From: Clostridiales bacterium
GTDB taxonomy: Bacteria; Bacillota; Clostridia; Saccharofermentanales; Saccharofermentanaceae
Length of the DNA stretch: 64,000 bases
NCBI GenBank assembly: GCA_017561715.1
Contig: JAFZBN010000015.1
Location: 310,001-374,000 of the forward strand
Direction of reading: 5' to 3'
Positions 18,765-30,463 of the stretch are shown here, piece by piece. Made by a program: the position numbers and the translations under genes. Each line of letters opens with the position of its first letter. Position 1 is the stretch's first letter. The notes beneath the pieces are model-generated. The model ran no database searches, was not told the origin of the DNA, and saw nothing but the letters and a program-made list of their open reading frames with translations.

Positions 18765-20861
18765 ATGACTAACGTACCTGAGATCTTTGGAGAATCGGTT
18801 TTCAACGAACAGATCATGAAGGCCCGTCTCCCGAAAGAAACTTACAAAGCAATGAAGAAGACCATTAATGAAGGTCTCCCGTTGAATATTGATATCGCTA
18901 ACGTTGTCGCCAATGCCATGAAGGATTGGGCTACCGAAAAAGGTGCAACACACTTCACACATTGGTTCCAGCCGCTGACCGGCATCACCGCCGAGAAGCA
19001 CGACAGTTTCATCTCACCCACATCTGACGGCGGCGTGATCATGGAATTCTCGGGAAAAGAACTTGTCCAGGGTGAACCGGACGCTTCCTCTTTCCCGTCC
19101 GGCGGACTCCGCGCAACATTCGAAGCAAGAGGCTATACGGCATGGGACCCGACAAGCTACGCTTTCATCAAAGATGACACACTCTGCATCCCGACCGCTT
19201 TCTGTTCATACAGCGGTGAGGCACTCGACAAGAAGACACCTCTTCTTCGTTCGATGGAAGTCATCAGCAAGCAGGCAGTAAGGATCTTAAGACTCTTCGG
19301 TAACACCGATCCGCATCTCACAGTAAAGACCACAGTCGGTCCTGAGCAGGAATACTTCCTCATCCCGGTTGAGCTTTACAATCAGAGAAAAGACCTTATC
19401 TATACAGGAAGAACACTTTTCGGAGCAAAAGCACCGAAGGGCCAGGAGCTCGAAGATCATTACTTCGGTTCCATCAAGCCGAGAGTATCCGCTTACATGA
19501 AGGATCTCGACAAAGAACTCTGGAAGCTCGGTGTTCTTGCTAAGACAAAGCATAACGAAGTTGCACCGGCACAGCATGAGCTGGCTCCGATCTTCACCAC
19601 AACAAACATTGCAACTGACCACAACCAGTTGATGATGGAGATCATGCAGAAAGTTGCTAAGAAGCACGGTCTGGTCTGCCTCCTTCACGAAAAGCCGTTC
19701 GCAGGTGTTAACGGTTCCGGTAAGCACAACAACTGGTCCATCAGCACTTCCACAGGCGTCAACCTTCTTGAACCCGGTGATACACCTTCCGAGAACGCTC
19801 AGTTCTTACTCTTCCTGGCAGCAGTTATCCGTGCGGTAGACGTACATCAGGATCTGCTCCGTATCTCGGTAGCAACTGCAGGAAACGATCACCGTCTCGG
19901 CGCAAACGAAGCTCCGCCGGCAGTAGTTTCCATGTTCCTGGGTGATGAGCTCAATGAGATCATCGAGTCCATCGTAAGCGGCAGCGAATATGCTCAGCAC
20001 GAGAAAGTACAGATGGAGATCGGCGTAGACGTTCTTCCGAAGTTCCCGAAGGATTCTACAGACAGAAACAGAACTTCTCCGTTTGCTTTCACAGGTAACA
20101 AGTTCGAGTTCAGAATGCTCGGTTCCGCAAACTCCATCGCATGCGCGAACATCATGCTGAACACAGCGGTTGCAGACAGTCTTTGCGAATTCGCAGACAG
20201 ACTTGAAAAGGCAAGTGATTTTAAAGCAGAACTCGCGGCACTCATTAAAGAAACAATTACCGCTCATAAGAGGATCATCTTTAACGGCAACGGTTACGAT
20301 GAGAGCTGGATCAAGGAAGCAACCGAAAAAAGAGGTCTTCTCAACCTCCGTTCCACACCGGAAGCTATGGAAAGATTCCTCGATCAGAAGAACAAAGATC
20401 TGTTCCTGAAGTTTGGTGTATTCAGTCTCGCAGAGATGCAGTCCAGACACGATATACTGCTTGAGAACTACAGCAAGATCATCAATATCGAAGCACTCAC
20501 AATGATCGATATGGCAAGAAAGGATATCCTGCCGGCAGTTACAGAATATATCAAGGAACTGGCAGATACAGCGATCGCTGTTAAGCAGGCAAGCGGTGTT
20601 GAATCCGAATTCGAAAAAGATCTGATCGCACAGCTCAGCAAGCTCCAGAGCGATATCGCAGCAAGAACAAAGGTCCTCGAAGACGCAGTGATCGAAGTAC
20701 ACGAGATCGAAGACATCCTGGCACAGTCCTATGCTTACAGAGATAAAGTATTTGTAGCAATGGCAGATCTGAGAGCAGCCGCCGATCAGGCAGAGTCGCT
20801 CTGCAGTGCAAAGGTATGGCCGTTCCCGACATACGGCGAACTCCTCTTCGGAGTCAGATAA
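18765..20861 (+). CDS. glnA: Glutamine synthetase type III
   Basis: 698 residues, far longer than GSI (about 450) and matching the GSIII (GlnN) family of clostridia, Bacteroidetes and cyanobacteria. It condenses glutamate and ammonia using ATP. GSIII features visible: the N-terminal [18 protein letters not shown], the catalytic core with [27 protein letters not shown] and [10 protein letters not shown] (metal and ATP ligands), and [25 protein letters not shown] forms a dodecamer in the cytosol. It has an AAAGGAGG ribosome binding site and stands 121 bases before the Amt-PII gene, with no terminator between, so the two are probably co-transcribed and regulated by nitrogen supply. Confidence 0.97.
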   Translation: MTNVPEIFGESVFNEQIMKARLPKETYKAMKKTINEGLPLNIDIANVVANAMKDWATEKGATHFTHWFQPLTGITAEKHDSFISPTSDGGVIMEFSGKELVQGEPDASSFPSGGLRATFEARGYTAWDPTSYAFIKDDTLCIPTAFCSYSGEALDKKTPLLRSMEVISKQAVRILRLFGNTDPHLTVKTTVGPEQEYFLIPVELYNQRKDLIYTGRTLFGAKAPKGQELEDHYFGSIKPRVSAYMKDLDKELWKLGVLAKTKHNEVAPAQHELAPIFTTTNIATDHNQLMMEIMQKVAKKHGLVCLLHEKPFAGVNGSGKHNNWSISTSTGVNLLEPGDTPSENAQFLLFLAAVIRAVDVHQDLLRISVATAGNDHRLGANEAPPAVVSMFLGDELNEIIESIVSGSEYAQHEKVQMEIGVDVLPKFPKDSTDRNRTSPFAFTGNKFEFRMLGSANSIACANIMLNTAVADSLCEFADRLEKASDFKAELAALIKETITAHKRIIFNGNGYDESWIKEATEKRGLLNLRSTPEAMERFLDQKNKDLFLKFGVFSLAEMQSRHDILLENYSKIINIEALTMIDMARKDILPAVTEYIKELADTAIAVKQASGVESEFEKDLIAQLSKLQSDIAARTKVLEDAVIEVHEIEDILAQSYAYRDKVFVAMADLRAAADQAESLCSAKVWPFPTYGELLFGVR

Positions 20862-20864
20862 AAA

Positions 20865-20954
20865 GCTTTACGCGTAAAGCGGGAAGAACTCACACGCAAT
20901 GTGGCGATGTGCATAGGGCCGAAAGCCCGATGTCATCGCCACTTTCGCTTTACG
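20865..20954 (+). promoter_or_regulatory. Structured glnA-amt intergenic RNA with competing helices
   Basis: Three 8-base segments can pair in two ways: GCTTTACG (20865-20872), CGTAAAGC (20873-20880) and a second GCTTTACG (20947-20954). The middle can pair with either flank. The long-range option encloses GTGGCGATG / CATCGCCAC (20901-20909 and 20934-20942) and an inner GGGC / GCCC hairpin. No poly-U tract follows, so control of translation, processing or mRNA stability at amt is more likely than termination. Confidence 0.5.
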
Positions 20955-20982
20955 GGGAAATAAAAACACAGAGGTGATTAAT

Positions 20983-22761
20983 ATGGCAGAAGTATTACAA
21001 TCAGCAAACGACACCATATTCAGTGTATGGTTCTTAATGGGAGCCGCTCTGGTCTTCTTTATGCAGGCGGGTTTCGCAATGGTTGAGACCGGTTTTACCA
21101 GAGCAAAGAACGCCGGTAACATCATCATGAAAAACCTGATGGATTTCTGCATCGGTACTGTAGTGTTCAGTATTCTCGGCTTCGCCCTCATGATGAGTGA
21201 AGACTACGTAATGGGAATCTTCGGTGTTCCGAACATGAAGCTCTTTACAGACTTTTCTAACTTCCCGATGTCTTCCTTCGTATTCAACCTTGTATTCTGC
21301 GCAACTGCCGCAACGATCGTTTCCGGCGCCATGGCAGAAAGAACGAAGTTCTCCGCATACTGCATTTACAGCGGCATCATCAGCCTGGTCGTTTATCCGG
21401 TTGAAGCCGGTTGGGTATGGAACTCTCAGGGCTGGCTCGCAAAGATGGGCTTCATCGATTTCGCAGGTTCCGCAGCTATTCACTCCGTTGGTGGTGTCAC
21501 CGCTTTGATCGGCGCGATCATCCTCGGGCCTCGTATCGGCAAGTACGTTAAGGACGCTTCCGGTAAGGTCGTAAAGGTAAAGGCGATCCAGGGTCACTCC
21601 CTGACACTCGGTGCTCTCGGCTGCTTCATCCTCTGGTTCGGCTGGTACGGATTCAACGGCGCGGCCGCAACAACGATCGGTTCTCTGGCAGCGATCTTCG
21701 TAACCACAACAGTCGCTCCGGCAGTCGCCACAGTAGTTACCATGTGCTATACATGGATCAAGAACGGTAAGCCTGATGTCTCCATGTGCTTGAACGCCTC
21801 TCTGGCAGGTCTCGTCGGTGTAACCGCAGGTTGTAACAACGTAGATGTTCTCGGTGCCACGATCATCGGTATCGTAAGCGGTATCCTCGTAGTAGTAGTT
21901 ATCGAAAAGCTCGACATCAAGTGTCACGTAGACGACCCGGTCGGTGCTGTAGGTGTTCACCTGGCAAACGGTGTCTGGGGTACGATCGCAGCAGGTCTCC
22001 TCTCCACTTCCACAGCTGACGCAGGAGTTGACGGCCCGATCTACGCACTCATTCACGGCACATCTTTCTCCGAAGGCATGAAGGTCCTCGGCGTACAGTG
22101 CTTAGGTATCGTAAGCATCCTCGCTTGGACATCCCTCTGCATGATCCCTGCATTCCTTCTGATCAAGCACACCATCGGTCTTCGTGCTTCCGCTGAAGAC
22201 GAGCTCGCAGGTATGGACATCTCCGAACACGGTCTTGTCTCCGCATATGCAGACTTCGCATCCGTTGCAGACTTTGCACCGACAGTTGATGACTCCGCAC
22301 TTGCAGGAATCAAGGTCATCGGCGAAACTCCGATGGCAGAAGCAGTCGAAGTCAAGGAAGTCGCAAGAGCAGCTTCCGGTATCTCCTACAAGAGCCCGGA
22401 CGGAAAGAAGCTCACCAAGATCGAGATCGTCTGCAAAGAGCGTATGCTCGAGCCTCTTAAGAGTGCACTCCTTGATATCGGTATCACAGGTATGACCGTT
22501 TCTCATGTACTCGGTTGTGGTATCCAGAAAGGTAAGCCTGAGTTCTATCGAGGCGTTGAAGTTGAACCTTCACTGCTCCCGAAGATCCAGATGGATATCG
22601 TAGTCGCGAGAGTTCCGGTACAGGCTGTTATCGATACAGCTAAGAAGGTTCTTTATACAGGCCACATCGGTGACGGTAAGATCTTCGTCTACGACGTAGA
22701 GAACGTCATCAAAGTAAGAACCAGTGAAGAAGGTTTCGATGCCCTCCAGGACGTTGAATAA
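20983..22761 (+). CDS. Ammonium transporter fused to a C-terminal PII regulatory domain
   Basis: 592 residues from ATG 20983, with GAGGTG seven bases before it; a GTG at 20974 overlaps that site and is not preferred. Residues 1 to about 410 are a typical Amt channel with eleven helices, the ammonium-recruiting [11 protein letters not shown] region and the twin pore histidines in SAAIHSVGG and [10 protein letters not shown]. After a linker of about 65 residues, the last about 117 residues are a PII (GlnB/GlnK) domain with a T-loop containing FYRG (Tyr near 522) and a B-loop [11 protein letters not shown] that binds ATP/ADP. PII proteins normally block Amt as separate trimers; here sensor and channel are one chain. 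It lies between glnA and asnB. Confidence 0.93.
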   Translation: MAEVLQSANDTIFSVWFLMGAALVFFMQAGFAMVETGFTRAKNAGNIIMKNLMDFCIGTVVFSILGFALMMSEDYVMGIFGVPNMKLFTDFSNFPMSSFVFNLVFCATAATIVSGAMAERTKFSAYCIYSGIISLVVYPVEAGWVWNSQGWLAKMGFIDFAGSAAIHSVGGVTALIGAIILGPRIGKYVKDASGKVVKVKAIQGHSLTLGALGCFILWFGWYGFNGAAATTIGSLAAIFVTTTVAPAVATVVTMCYTWIKNGKPDVSMCLNASLAGLVGVTAGCNNVDVLGATIIGIVSGILVVVVIEKLDIKCHVDDPVGAVGVHLANGVWGTIAAGLLSTSTADAGVDGPIYALIHGTSFSEGMKVLGVQCLGIVSILAWTSLCMIPAFLLIKHTIGLRASAEDELAGMDISEHGLVSAYADFASVADFAPTVDDSALAGIKVIGETPMAEAVEVKEVARAASGISYKSPDGKKLTKIEIVCKERMLEPLKSALLDIGITGMTVSHVLGCGIQKGKPEFYRGVEVEPSLLPKIQMDIVVARVPVQAVIDTAKKVLYTGHIGDGKIFVYDVENVIKVRTSEEGFDALQDVE

Positions 22762-22780
22762 TACATACTGAAATCCCATC

Positions 22781-22809
22781 GGGGTCCTGCCGGAATACGG
22801 CAGGGCTCC
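22781..22809 (+). terminator. Terminator-like hairpin after amt
   Basis: A 12-bp stem GGGGTCCTGCCG / CGGCAGGGCTCC (two wobble pairs, 5-base loop) lies 19 bases after the amt stop. It is followed by only TTTGG, so termination may be partial. Confidence 0.55.
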
Positions 22810-22943
22810 TTTGGATATTCAAAGAAGTCGAAGGAAAGGCCCTTCGCAAATAAACCAAATCTGAACAGTGCTTTTCACAATGAAGTCGGAAGCGCTGTTA
22901 CCAATTTAAGAAGTTAGTTAGTAGAAGTTGGAGGAAATAGATT
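22810..22943 (+). promoter_or_regulatory. Structured asnB leader
   Basis: Contains a 9-bp stem ACAGTGCTT / AAGCGCTGT (22865-22873 and 22890-22898) whose 5' arm includes the dispersed octamer GTGCTTTT (22868-22875). The sequence AGTTAGTTAG follows at 22912-22921, just before the TTGGAGG ribosome binding site; the same ten bases occur in the pyrG leader. Confidence 0.4.
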
Positions 22944-24524
22944 ATGTGCTCAATCATGTTTTACCTGTGCCCGGGTCTTGCACAGGAGAAGTTCAAGGAG
23001 GGTTTTGAGAAAACCATCTCCAGAGGTCCGGACCAAAGCCGGATCATTGACCTAAAAGACGGTACCATGGGCTTTCACAGACTGTCCATCATGGGCCTGA
23101 CTCCGGAAGGCATGCAGCCGTTCTCCCGGGATGGCAAATACCTCGTCTGCAACGGCGAGATCTACGGCTTCGAAGCATTTCGACAGGAGCTCCTTTCTGA
23201 CGGCGTTACTTTCGCCTCGGATTCGGACTGTGAAGTGCTTCTTCCTTTATACGAAAAATACGGCGTAGAGATGTTCAGTAAGCTCGACGCAGAGTTTGCT
23301 TGCATCATCTACGATACTGATACAAAAGAACTTGTCGCCGCAAGAGATCCGATCGGTATCCGTCCTCTTTACTACGGATTCGATGAGGAAGGTCACATCA
23401 TCTTCGCAAGTGAAGCGAAGAACATCGTGCCCTATAGCAAGAAGGTCCTCCCCTTCCCTCCGGGACATTACTACAAGGACGGCAAGTTCACCTGCTACTG
23501 CGATATCACGAAAGTCGACAAGGTCCTTGACGACGATCTGGATACTATCTTTAAGAACATTCACGACAAGCTCGTCGCGGGTGTTGAGAAGCGTCTCGTT
23601 TCCGATTCGAAGGTAGGCTTCCTTCTTTCCGGCGGTCTTGATTCTTCTCTCGTATGCGCGATCGCGCAGCGTATGGAAGGTCACCCGATCAAGACATTCG
23701 CGATCGGTATGAGTGAGGACGCGATCGACTTAAAGTACGCCAAAGAAGTGGCCGATTATATCCACTCCGACCACACTGAAGTCATCATCACAAAAGAGGA
23801 TGTTCTCAGTTCTCTCGAGGAAGTCATCAACGTCCTCGGCACATACGACATCACCACGATCCGTGCGTCGATGGGTATGTATCTTCTCTGCAAAAAGATC
23901 CACGAGATCTCCGATGTCCGTGTTCTTCTGACCGGTGAGATCTCCGATGAGCTTTTCGGATATAAGTACACCGACTTCGCGCCGTCCGCGGAAGAGTTCC
24001 AGAAGGAAGCGGTCAAGCGTATCCACGAGATCCACATGTACGACGTTCTGCGCGCCGACAGATGTATCTCCGCAAACTCTCTTGAGGCACGCGTTCCGTT
24101 CGGTGATCTCGATTTCGTCAAGTACGTTATGGCGATCGACCCGGCGAAAAAACTCAACACATACGGCAAGGGCAAATACCTCCTTCGTAAAGCATTCGAA
24201 GGCGATCTTCTCCCGCACGATATCCTCTTCCGAGAAAAGGCCGCGTTCTCCGATGCCGTCGGTCACTCCATGGTCGATCACTTAAAGGAATATGCCGCTT
24301 CTTATTACTCCGATGAAGAGTACGAAGAAAGAAGAAAGAAGTACACATTCGCGACGCCTTTCACAAAGGAGTCTCTCCTCTATCGTGAGATCTTCGAAAA
24401 GCACTACGAAGGTCAGGCCGAGATGGTCATCGACTTCTGGATGCCGAACAAGTCCTGGGAGGGCTGCGATGTTAACGATCCGTCTGCTCGTGTTCTTAAG
24501 AACTACGGTGACAGTGGTAAATAA
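22944..24524 (+). CDS. asnB: Asparagine synthase (glutamine-hydrolysing)
   Basis: 526 residues. It makes asparagine from aspartate, ATP and glutamine. The N-terminal nucleophile Cys2 (MCSIMFYL), the glutaminase motifs HRLSIMG and NGEIYGFE, and the synthetase PP-loop LLSGGLDSSL (about residue 235) are intact, followed by LTGEISDELFGY. It is slightly shorter than the 554-residue E. coli AsnB. It lies downstream of amt and 90 bases upstream of pyrG, another glutamine-using amidotransferase. Confidence 0.95.
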   Translation: MCSIMFYLCPGLAQEKFKEGFEKTISRGPDQSRIIDLKDGTMGFHRLSIMGLTPEGMQPFSRDGKYLVCNGEIYGFEAFRQELLSDGVTFASDSDCEVLLPLYEKYGVEMFSKLDAEFACIIYDTDTKELVAARDPIGIRPLYYGFDEEGHIIFASEAKNIVPYSKKVLPFPPGHYYKDGKFTCYCDITKVDKVLDDDLDTIFKNIHDKLVAGVEKRLVSDSKVGFLLSGGLDSSLVCAIAQRMEGHPIKTFAIGMSEDAIDLKYAKEVADYIHSDHTEVIITKEDVLSSLEEVINVLGTYDITTIRASMGMYLLCKKIHEISDVRVLLTGEISDELFGYKYTDFAPSAEEFQKEAVKRIHEIHMYDVLRADRCISANSLEARVPFGDLDFVKYVMAIDPAKKLNTYGKGKYLLRKAFEGDLLPHDILFREKAAFSDAVGHSMVDHLKEYAASYYSDEEYEERRKKYTFATPFTKESLLYREIFEKHYEGQAEMVIDFWMPNKSWEGCDVNDPSARVLKNYGDSGK

Positions 24525-26204
<1,680 letters not shown>

Positions 26205-26232
26205 ATCTATTTCCTACATCCTACTAACTTCG

Positions 26233-26270
26233 GCAGCCGTCGGGAGTTTATCTTCCGGCGGTTGCTTTTT
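26233..26270 (+). terminator. Terminator of the asnB-pyrG run
   Basis: A 13-bp stem, GCAGCCGTCGGGAG with TTCCGGCGGTTGC (26233-26246 and 26253-26265), is followed by TTTTT. It overlaps the last codons of the convergent HAD gene, so the same hairpin may also work in the other direction. Confidence 0.8.
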
Positions 26271-27024
26271 CTAAGTATACGGCAACACCGTCTTCATCGT
26301 TGGTAGCGGTGATGTGATCAGCAACTTTTTTGACCTCGTCGATGGCGTTTCCGACAGCGACTCCGGTGCCGCAAGTCTTAAGCATCTCGATGTCATTGAG
26401 GTCGTCACCGAACGCAACAAATTCCGATACCGGGATTCCACTTCTTTCGGACAGAGAAAGGATCGCCTGCACTTTTCCTGATGATCTGGGAAGAAACGCA
26501 TACATATCTTCGTTGCGATAGCACTGAAGTTTACAGTTGTTCTTTTCTGCGATCCGTTCCGCCATTTCTTTCTTCGGGAGAACGACGGCGATCTTGTTTG
26601 CACCACATGTAAGTGGCTCGGAATAGTCGCAGTAAACGGCCTTGTAGAGCCTTTCAGATTCAGCGATATGCAGGCTGTTCCAGAGAACGGTTTTGCCGGT
26701 TGCTACCGTGATCTCCGCATCATGAAACTCTGCAAATATATCTTTTACGATTTGATTTGTTTCTTCGACAGTAAAAGCACAACTGTAAATGCAATCGTCA
26801 TCTGCGTGCACGACAGTGCCGTCTGTCGTGATCTCATAATCCGGTTTCAGAAGATCGATATAACGCTCCGCTCCGATCCAGTAACGCGCGGTCGCGATCG
26901 CAAGTTTCGCTCCGTTATTCCGACACCTTGAAAGGACTTCCAGAGTGTGTTCCGAGATCGTTCCATCCGAACGAAGCAGCGTGTGATCGAGATCGGTGAG
27001 GATCATTTTGAAGCCGTTCTTCAT
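26248..27024 (-). CDS. HAD superfamily (Cof-type) phosphatase
   Basis: 258 residues from ATG 27024, with GAGGAGG upstream. Motif I DLDHTLLRSDG, motif III lysine region and motif IV FGDDLNDIEML, plus the C2-type cap between them, place it in the Cof/YidA-like group of HAD phosphatases acting on sugar phosphates, FMN or PLP. It follows the ProC-like gene with one base between, so the two are co-translated. The substrate cannot be told. Confidence 0.88.
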   Translation of the reverse strand: MKNGFKMILTDLDHTLLRSDGTISEHTLEVLSRCRNNGAKLAIATARYWIGAERYIDLLKPDYEITTDGTVVHADDDCIYSCAFTVEETNQIVKDIFAEFHDAEITVATGKTVLWNSLHIAESERLYKAVYCDYSEPLTCGANKIAVVLPKKEMAERIAEKNNCKLQCYRNEDMYAFLPRSSGKVQAILSLSERSGIPVSEFVAFGDDLNDIEMLKTCGTGVAVGNAIDEVKKVADHITATNDEDGVAVYLEKATAGR

Positions 27025-27025
27025 A

Positions 27026-27838
27026 TCAATCCTCCTCAAAAGTTTTCTTTGCTTTTTCCGCGGTCATTCTTCTCTTTTCAAGAGTCTTTTCGAAGAGAAG
27101 ATCTGCAGTATCCGGGAAGCCTTCGTAGACGACTTTTGTGCCTTCTTCCGTGATGCCGCCTTTGGTCGCGACACGCGTTACGATATCTTCGAATGACATG
27201 TCTTTATCAAGCATCAGTTCGCCCGTTGCGCACATCGTCTGAAGCACCATTTTCACGACCTGATCCTCCGGGATCGATGTATGTTTTTTCGCTGAAGAAC
27301 AGAGGACATCGAAGATCGATGCGATGAATCCGGGCATGCAGCTGACAAGCTCCGAGCCCATGCCGACTTCGTTTTCGGGAAGTTCGATCACATTACCGAA
27401 AGTGCGAAGTAATTCCTCGAGTTGATGTTGATCTTTTTCTTCGACTTTTTCGTTATAGCAGACAAGCGTCTGGGAGCGGTCGACCTCGGCGGTCACGCTG
27501 GGAATGACTTTCGCGATCTTTCCTGAAAAGATCTTGGAAAGCATGTCAAAAGTGATGCTTCCGTTTAGAGAAACGACGAAAGAATCTGCGGAAAGACTTG
27601 GCGCGATTTCAGATAAAACACTCTTTAGATCGACGGGTCTTACACAGAGAAAAACAATGTCGGAATTCTTGGCGGCTTCGGCATTACTTTCACACACGGC
27701 TACACCGTCAGGAACACTCTTAAGTTTTTCTTTCGAGCGATTGGCGACGAAGATCTTCTCAGGTGCTTTTCTCGAAGAAGCGATTCTCTCCGTGATCATT
27801 TTTCCCATGCTGCCGTATCCGATGATGCCGATATTCAT
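27026..27838 (-). CDS. Pyrroline-5-carboxylate reductase-like protein
   Basis: 270 residues from ATG 27838 (MNIGIIGYGSMGKM). The N-terminal Rossmann fold and the helical C-terminal domain (ELVSCMPGFIASIFD, LMLDKDMSFEDIVTRVATKGGITEEG) match ProC, which reduces pyrroline-5-carboxylate to proline with NAD(P)H. The TKGGITEEG segment is the conserved substrate-binding loop (usually SPGGTT). Several positions differ from housekeeping ProC, so it may be a paralogue such as a ComER-like or ProG-like enzyme. It heads a two-gene operon with the Cof-type phosphatase. Confidence 0.8.
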   Translation of the reverse strand: MNIGIIGYGSMGKMITERIASSRKAPEKIFVANRSKEKLKSVPDGVAVCESNAEAAKNSDIVFLCVRPVDLKSVLSEIAPSLSADSFVVSLNGSITFDMLSKIFSGKIAKVIPSVTAEVDRSQTLVCYNEKVEEKDQHQLEELLRTFGNVIELPENEVGMGSELVSCMPGFIASIFDVLCSSAKKHTSIPEDQVVKMVLQTMCATGELMLDKDMSFEDIVTRVATKGGITEEGTKVVYEGFPDTADLLFEKTLEKRRMTAEKAKKTFEED

Positions 27839-27903
27839 ACTCCGCCTCGCATTTTCTTTTTTCTTATAGTATCGCAACGCATCCCGCCCTGACAATCGAT
27901 TTT

Positions 27904-27994
27904 ATTATACCGTTAGTATGAAATAACCCCATATAATTCCGACAGCTGGTAATTGGTTCACCCATACCCGTTGTGTTATTCTTTTGAAGGATGA
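27904..27994. promoter_or_regulatory. Divergent promoter region between proC-like gene and papain-like protease
   Basis: Minus strand carries TATAAT within TACTAACGGTATAAT (27904-27918), a sequence that recurs upstream of the MIF-like gene. Plus strand carries TTGGTT and TATTCT with an 18-base spacer (about 27954-27983), a plausible promoter for the protease. The -35 box for the minus direction is weak. Confidence 0.4.
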
Positions 27995-28022
27995 ACATCA
28001 TCGACAGAAACAAGGAGCAAAC

Positions 28023-29573
28023 ATGAAAAACACAATTCTCAGAAAACGAAAGACCGTCTCTTCACTTGTACTTGCCGCGACCGTCGCTTTTTCCATGTTC
28101 GGAACGGGCTGCAACAAGAAGGCGGATCAGGACAATACGGAAACCAGTGAGATCACTTCTTCCGGCTCGGAAAGCACTTCCCAACCGGACGAGACCGAAT
28201 CCACTACAGAAAGCACCCCTGAAACAACAGAATCGATCGAAGAGACCGAACCTACATCGGAGAGCACCCGCGCGCCGTATCAGAGCATTGATGACATCAT
28301 GATCCGTGGCGATAAGGACTACTATATTCCCTTCCAGGATCCGGATCACAGCTACAGTTCCGTAGCGCAGGGCTGGGCCGCTCCGGTCAGACAGCAGGGA
28401 TCCGGCGGATGTTATGCCTATTCTGCCGTAACGGCGATGCAGATCAAGTACCTGCAGGATCACGGAAAACTTATCGATATCAATCCGGTCGACGTCATCA
28501 ACCGAATCTTCGAAAATGCCGATGATGAGACTGTCTATGACGAGGAAAAGATCTATGTTGAGAGTGTCGAACCGACAAACCTCGGCGGGAGCGTTATGGA
28601 CGTCGTCAGTGTCATGTGCGCTGAACCCCTGAACGGATATGTCGTGACGGACGCAAGTGCTTTTGCCGAATTATCGAACGAAGAAATCAAAGAGCTCATC
28701 AAGGAATACGGCGGCCTTTCTTTCTCTGTCGACTATCAGCGTGACTGCAAGGTCATCCACGGATATGAGACGCAGAACTACAGCGGAACGAACACCGATC
28801 ACGTCGCCACCATCGTCGGATGGGACGACGATTTCCCGGCCGACTGCTTTAAGACACCCGCTTCTCAAAACGGCGCGTGGCTCGTGCAGAATTCCTTCGG
28901 CATCAACTGGGGAAACTGCGGTTATTACTTTGTTTCTTATGACCAGAATATCAGAGCCTTCTTCAGCATGGAGGCAAGCAACGAGTATTCCTCCGGTATT
29001 TCCTACGGACGTTTCACGAAGGCGCAGCTTCCGACCGTAAAGGGTCTTTCGCAGCTCGATGAGACCATGGACATCAGTCGTTTCTCGGTGGAAGAGATGA
29101 TCGCCTGGGGCGACATGACAACTGCCTCGATCTTCGAGCAGGAAGGATCTGTCGCGGCGATTGGAGCCTGGTGCTTATTTGAAGGCCAGCCGTACACGAT
29201 CGAGATCAGAGACGGTGAATTCGGCGATGTCCTGGCAACGAAGAGCGGCACCTTCGAAAAAAGAGGCTACCACACGGTAAAGCTCGATACTCCGGTCGCT
29301 GTTTCGAAGTTCACGGTCGTCGTAAAGATGGCGGGAGTCGGAGCATTTGAAGGCCCTTCTTATGACACGATGGCGAGCACCGCTTACGCGAACAATTATC
29401 CGGCGCACTACGAAGCCAAGATCGAACCCGGCAGATCCTTTGTCGAGATCGACGGCGAGTGGATAGACGTCACGGATAAGGACATCGTGAAAAAAATGGG
29501 ACTTGATTCCGCGATCAAGGACGAACAGTTCATAACGGTCGGAGATCCGTGTATTACAGTGCTTTTCGAATAA
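28023..29573 (+). CDS. Papain-like (C1 family) cysteine protease lipoprotein
   Basis: 516 residues from ATG 28023 (AAGGAGC upstream). A lipobox FGTGC gives lipidated Cys30; a Ser/Thr/Glu-rich tether (30-85) leads to the catalytic domain. The papain triad is visible: Gln124/Cys130 in RQQGSGGCYAYSA, His260 in TDHVATIVGW, and Asn290 in NSFGINWGNCGYYFVSY. A C-terminal beta domain of about 200 residues follows, as in lectin-like-domain C1 peptidases of clostridia. It should act on the outer face of the membrane on cell-wall or environmental proteins. The dispersed octamer lies over the last codons (29559-29566). A cystatin-like lipoprotein is encoded 1.6 kb away. Confidence 0.9.
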   Translation: MKNTILRKRKTVSSLVLAATVAFSMFGTGCNKKADQDNTETSEITSSGSESTSQPDETESTTESTPETTESIEETEPTSESTRAPYQSIDDIMIRGDKDYYIPFQDPDHSYSSVAQGWAAPVRQQGSGGCYAYSAVTAMQIKYLQDHGKLIDINPVDVINRIFENADDETVYDEEKIYVESVEPTNLGGSVMDVVSVMCAEPLNGYVVTDASAFAELSNEEIKELIKEYGGLSFSVDYQRDCKVIHGYETQNYSGTNTDHVATIVGWDDDFPADCFKTPASQNGAWLVQNSFGINWGNCGYYFVSYDQNIRAFFSMEASNEYSSGISYGRFTKAQLPTVKGLSQLDETMDISRFSVEEMIAWGDMTTASIFEQEGSVAAIGAWCLFEGQPYTIEIRDGEFGDVLATKSGTFEKRGYHTVKLDTPVAVSKFTVVVKMAGVGAFEGPSYDTMASTAYANNYPAHYEAKIEPGRSFVEIDGEWIDVTDKDIVKKMGLDSAIKDEQFITVGDPCITVLFE

Positions 29574-29598
29574 TTACATAGCCGAACCTAGATAGCAG

Positions 29599-29633
29599 AA
29601 GGACTGCCTTTTCTTTAAAGAAAGACAGTCCTT
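29599..29633. terminator. Bidirectional terminator between protease and anti-sigma genes
   Basis: AAGGACTG / CAGTCCTT (29599-29606 and 29626-29633) with an inner CTTTTCTTT / AAAGAAAG stem. It is followed by TTTTG and lies between two converging genes. Confidence 0.75.
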
Positions 29634-29683
29634 TTGTATTTGTCGATATTTGTAAGTTCGTAGCGGGTGCCGGTACGTTTCGT

Positions 29684-30463
29684 TTATACCATTTCCTCGA
29701 TCTCCTTTGCGATTTTCATCAATGTCTCTTTGTCTGTCGGATTCATAAGCTGGATCGAGTGGTAGCGGTATCCATCACTCCAGTAGATGTACGAATACCC
29801 TCCATCTTCGTAACCACACAGGACCGCTTGTCGGCCTTTATAGATCCCACACGATTCCGAAAAATCATAGTTCTCCTCAAGCGTCTCCATACCAAGTCCA
29901 CTGCTATCGATTGTCCAGATACACTCATCCTCCGTGCCACGAGAGTAGATGATCACCGCCGAAAAGCCATGGTAATGTTCGTAGTAACTCTCCGTAGGAG
30001 TGAAAGGAAGAGTCGTCAGGTCGGAAAGCTGAAGCCCGATTATTTTATTGATCTCTTCGATACTGTCAACTTCGGTACTCGAAAAATAATTTGTAGTTTC
30101 TCCTGTTGCGACGATGACACCACCCGTATTGATCGATGTTTCGGACGTAGATTCGGAACTATCGGTCTGAGTGGTTCCGGATTTCCCGTTCTTCATTTTC
30201 TGTGACGCCTTCCAGGAGATGAATACTCCGGTAGCAACGAGAATCGCGGCACATGCCAATGCAAGGCCATGGAACAGCGCGGTGCGGTTTTTCTTCTTTG
30301 ACGAAACACACTTGATGACAGGTGTTGCGGAAGAGTCAGTCATTTCTTCAGCTTCCGACTCGGCATTATCAGATGCGGCCTGCTCTTTGACGTTCTTCAG
30401 GACGCGCTCGCGCATCTCGTCGGTAAGTTCAATTCTATTCATAATGTCCTTGTACTTAGTCAT
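29684..30463 (-). CDS. Probable anti-sigma factor, single-pass membrane protein
   Basis: 259 residues. The N-terminal cytosolic part (about 1-65) is helical and acidic and contains ELTDEMRERVLKNVKEQ, a pattern common in anti-sigma proteins. One membrane helix (about 66-86) and a Ser/Thr-rich linker lead to an extracytoplasmic domain (130-259) with several aromatic-rich strands (ESYYEHYHGFSAVIIYS, GGYSYIYWSDGY). The start overlaps the stop of the ECF sigma gene by 8 bases, with GAGGAG inside the sigma coding end serving as ribosome binding site. Position and topology make it the likely membrane inhibitor of that sigma factor. The signal is unknown. Confidence 0.7.
   Translation of the reverse strand: MTKYKDIMNRIELTDEMRERVLKNVKEQAASDNAESEAEEMTDSSATPVIKCVSSKKKNRTALFHGLALACAAILVATGVFISWKASQKMKNGKSGTTQTDSSESTSETSINTGGVIVATGETTNYFSSTEVDSIEEINKIIGLQLSDLTTLPFTPTESYYEHYHGFSAVIIYSRGTEDECIWTIDSSGLGMETLEENYDFSESCGIYKGRQAVLCGYEDGGYSYIYWSDGYRYHSIQLMNPTDKETLMKIAKEIEEMV

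Noticed and set aside
18409..22943. Classical tandem ANTAR-binding hairpins with A-N-N-G-N-N hexaloops in the glnA, amt and asnB leaders
   Set aside because: I looked for paired six-base loops and did not find a convincing pair; only folded leaders of other shapes are reported.
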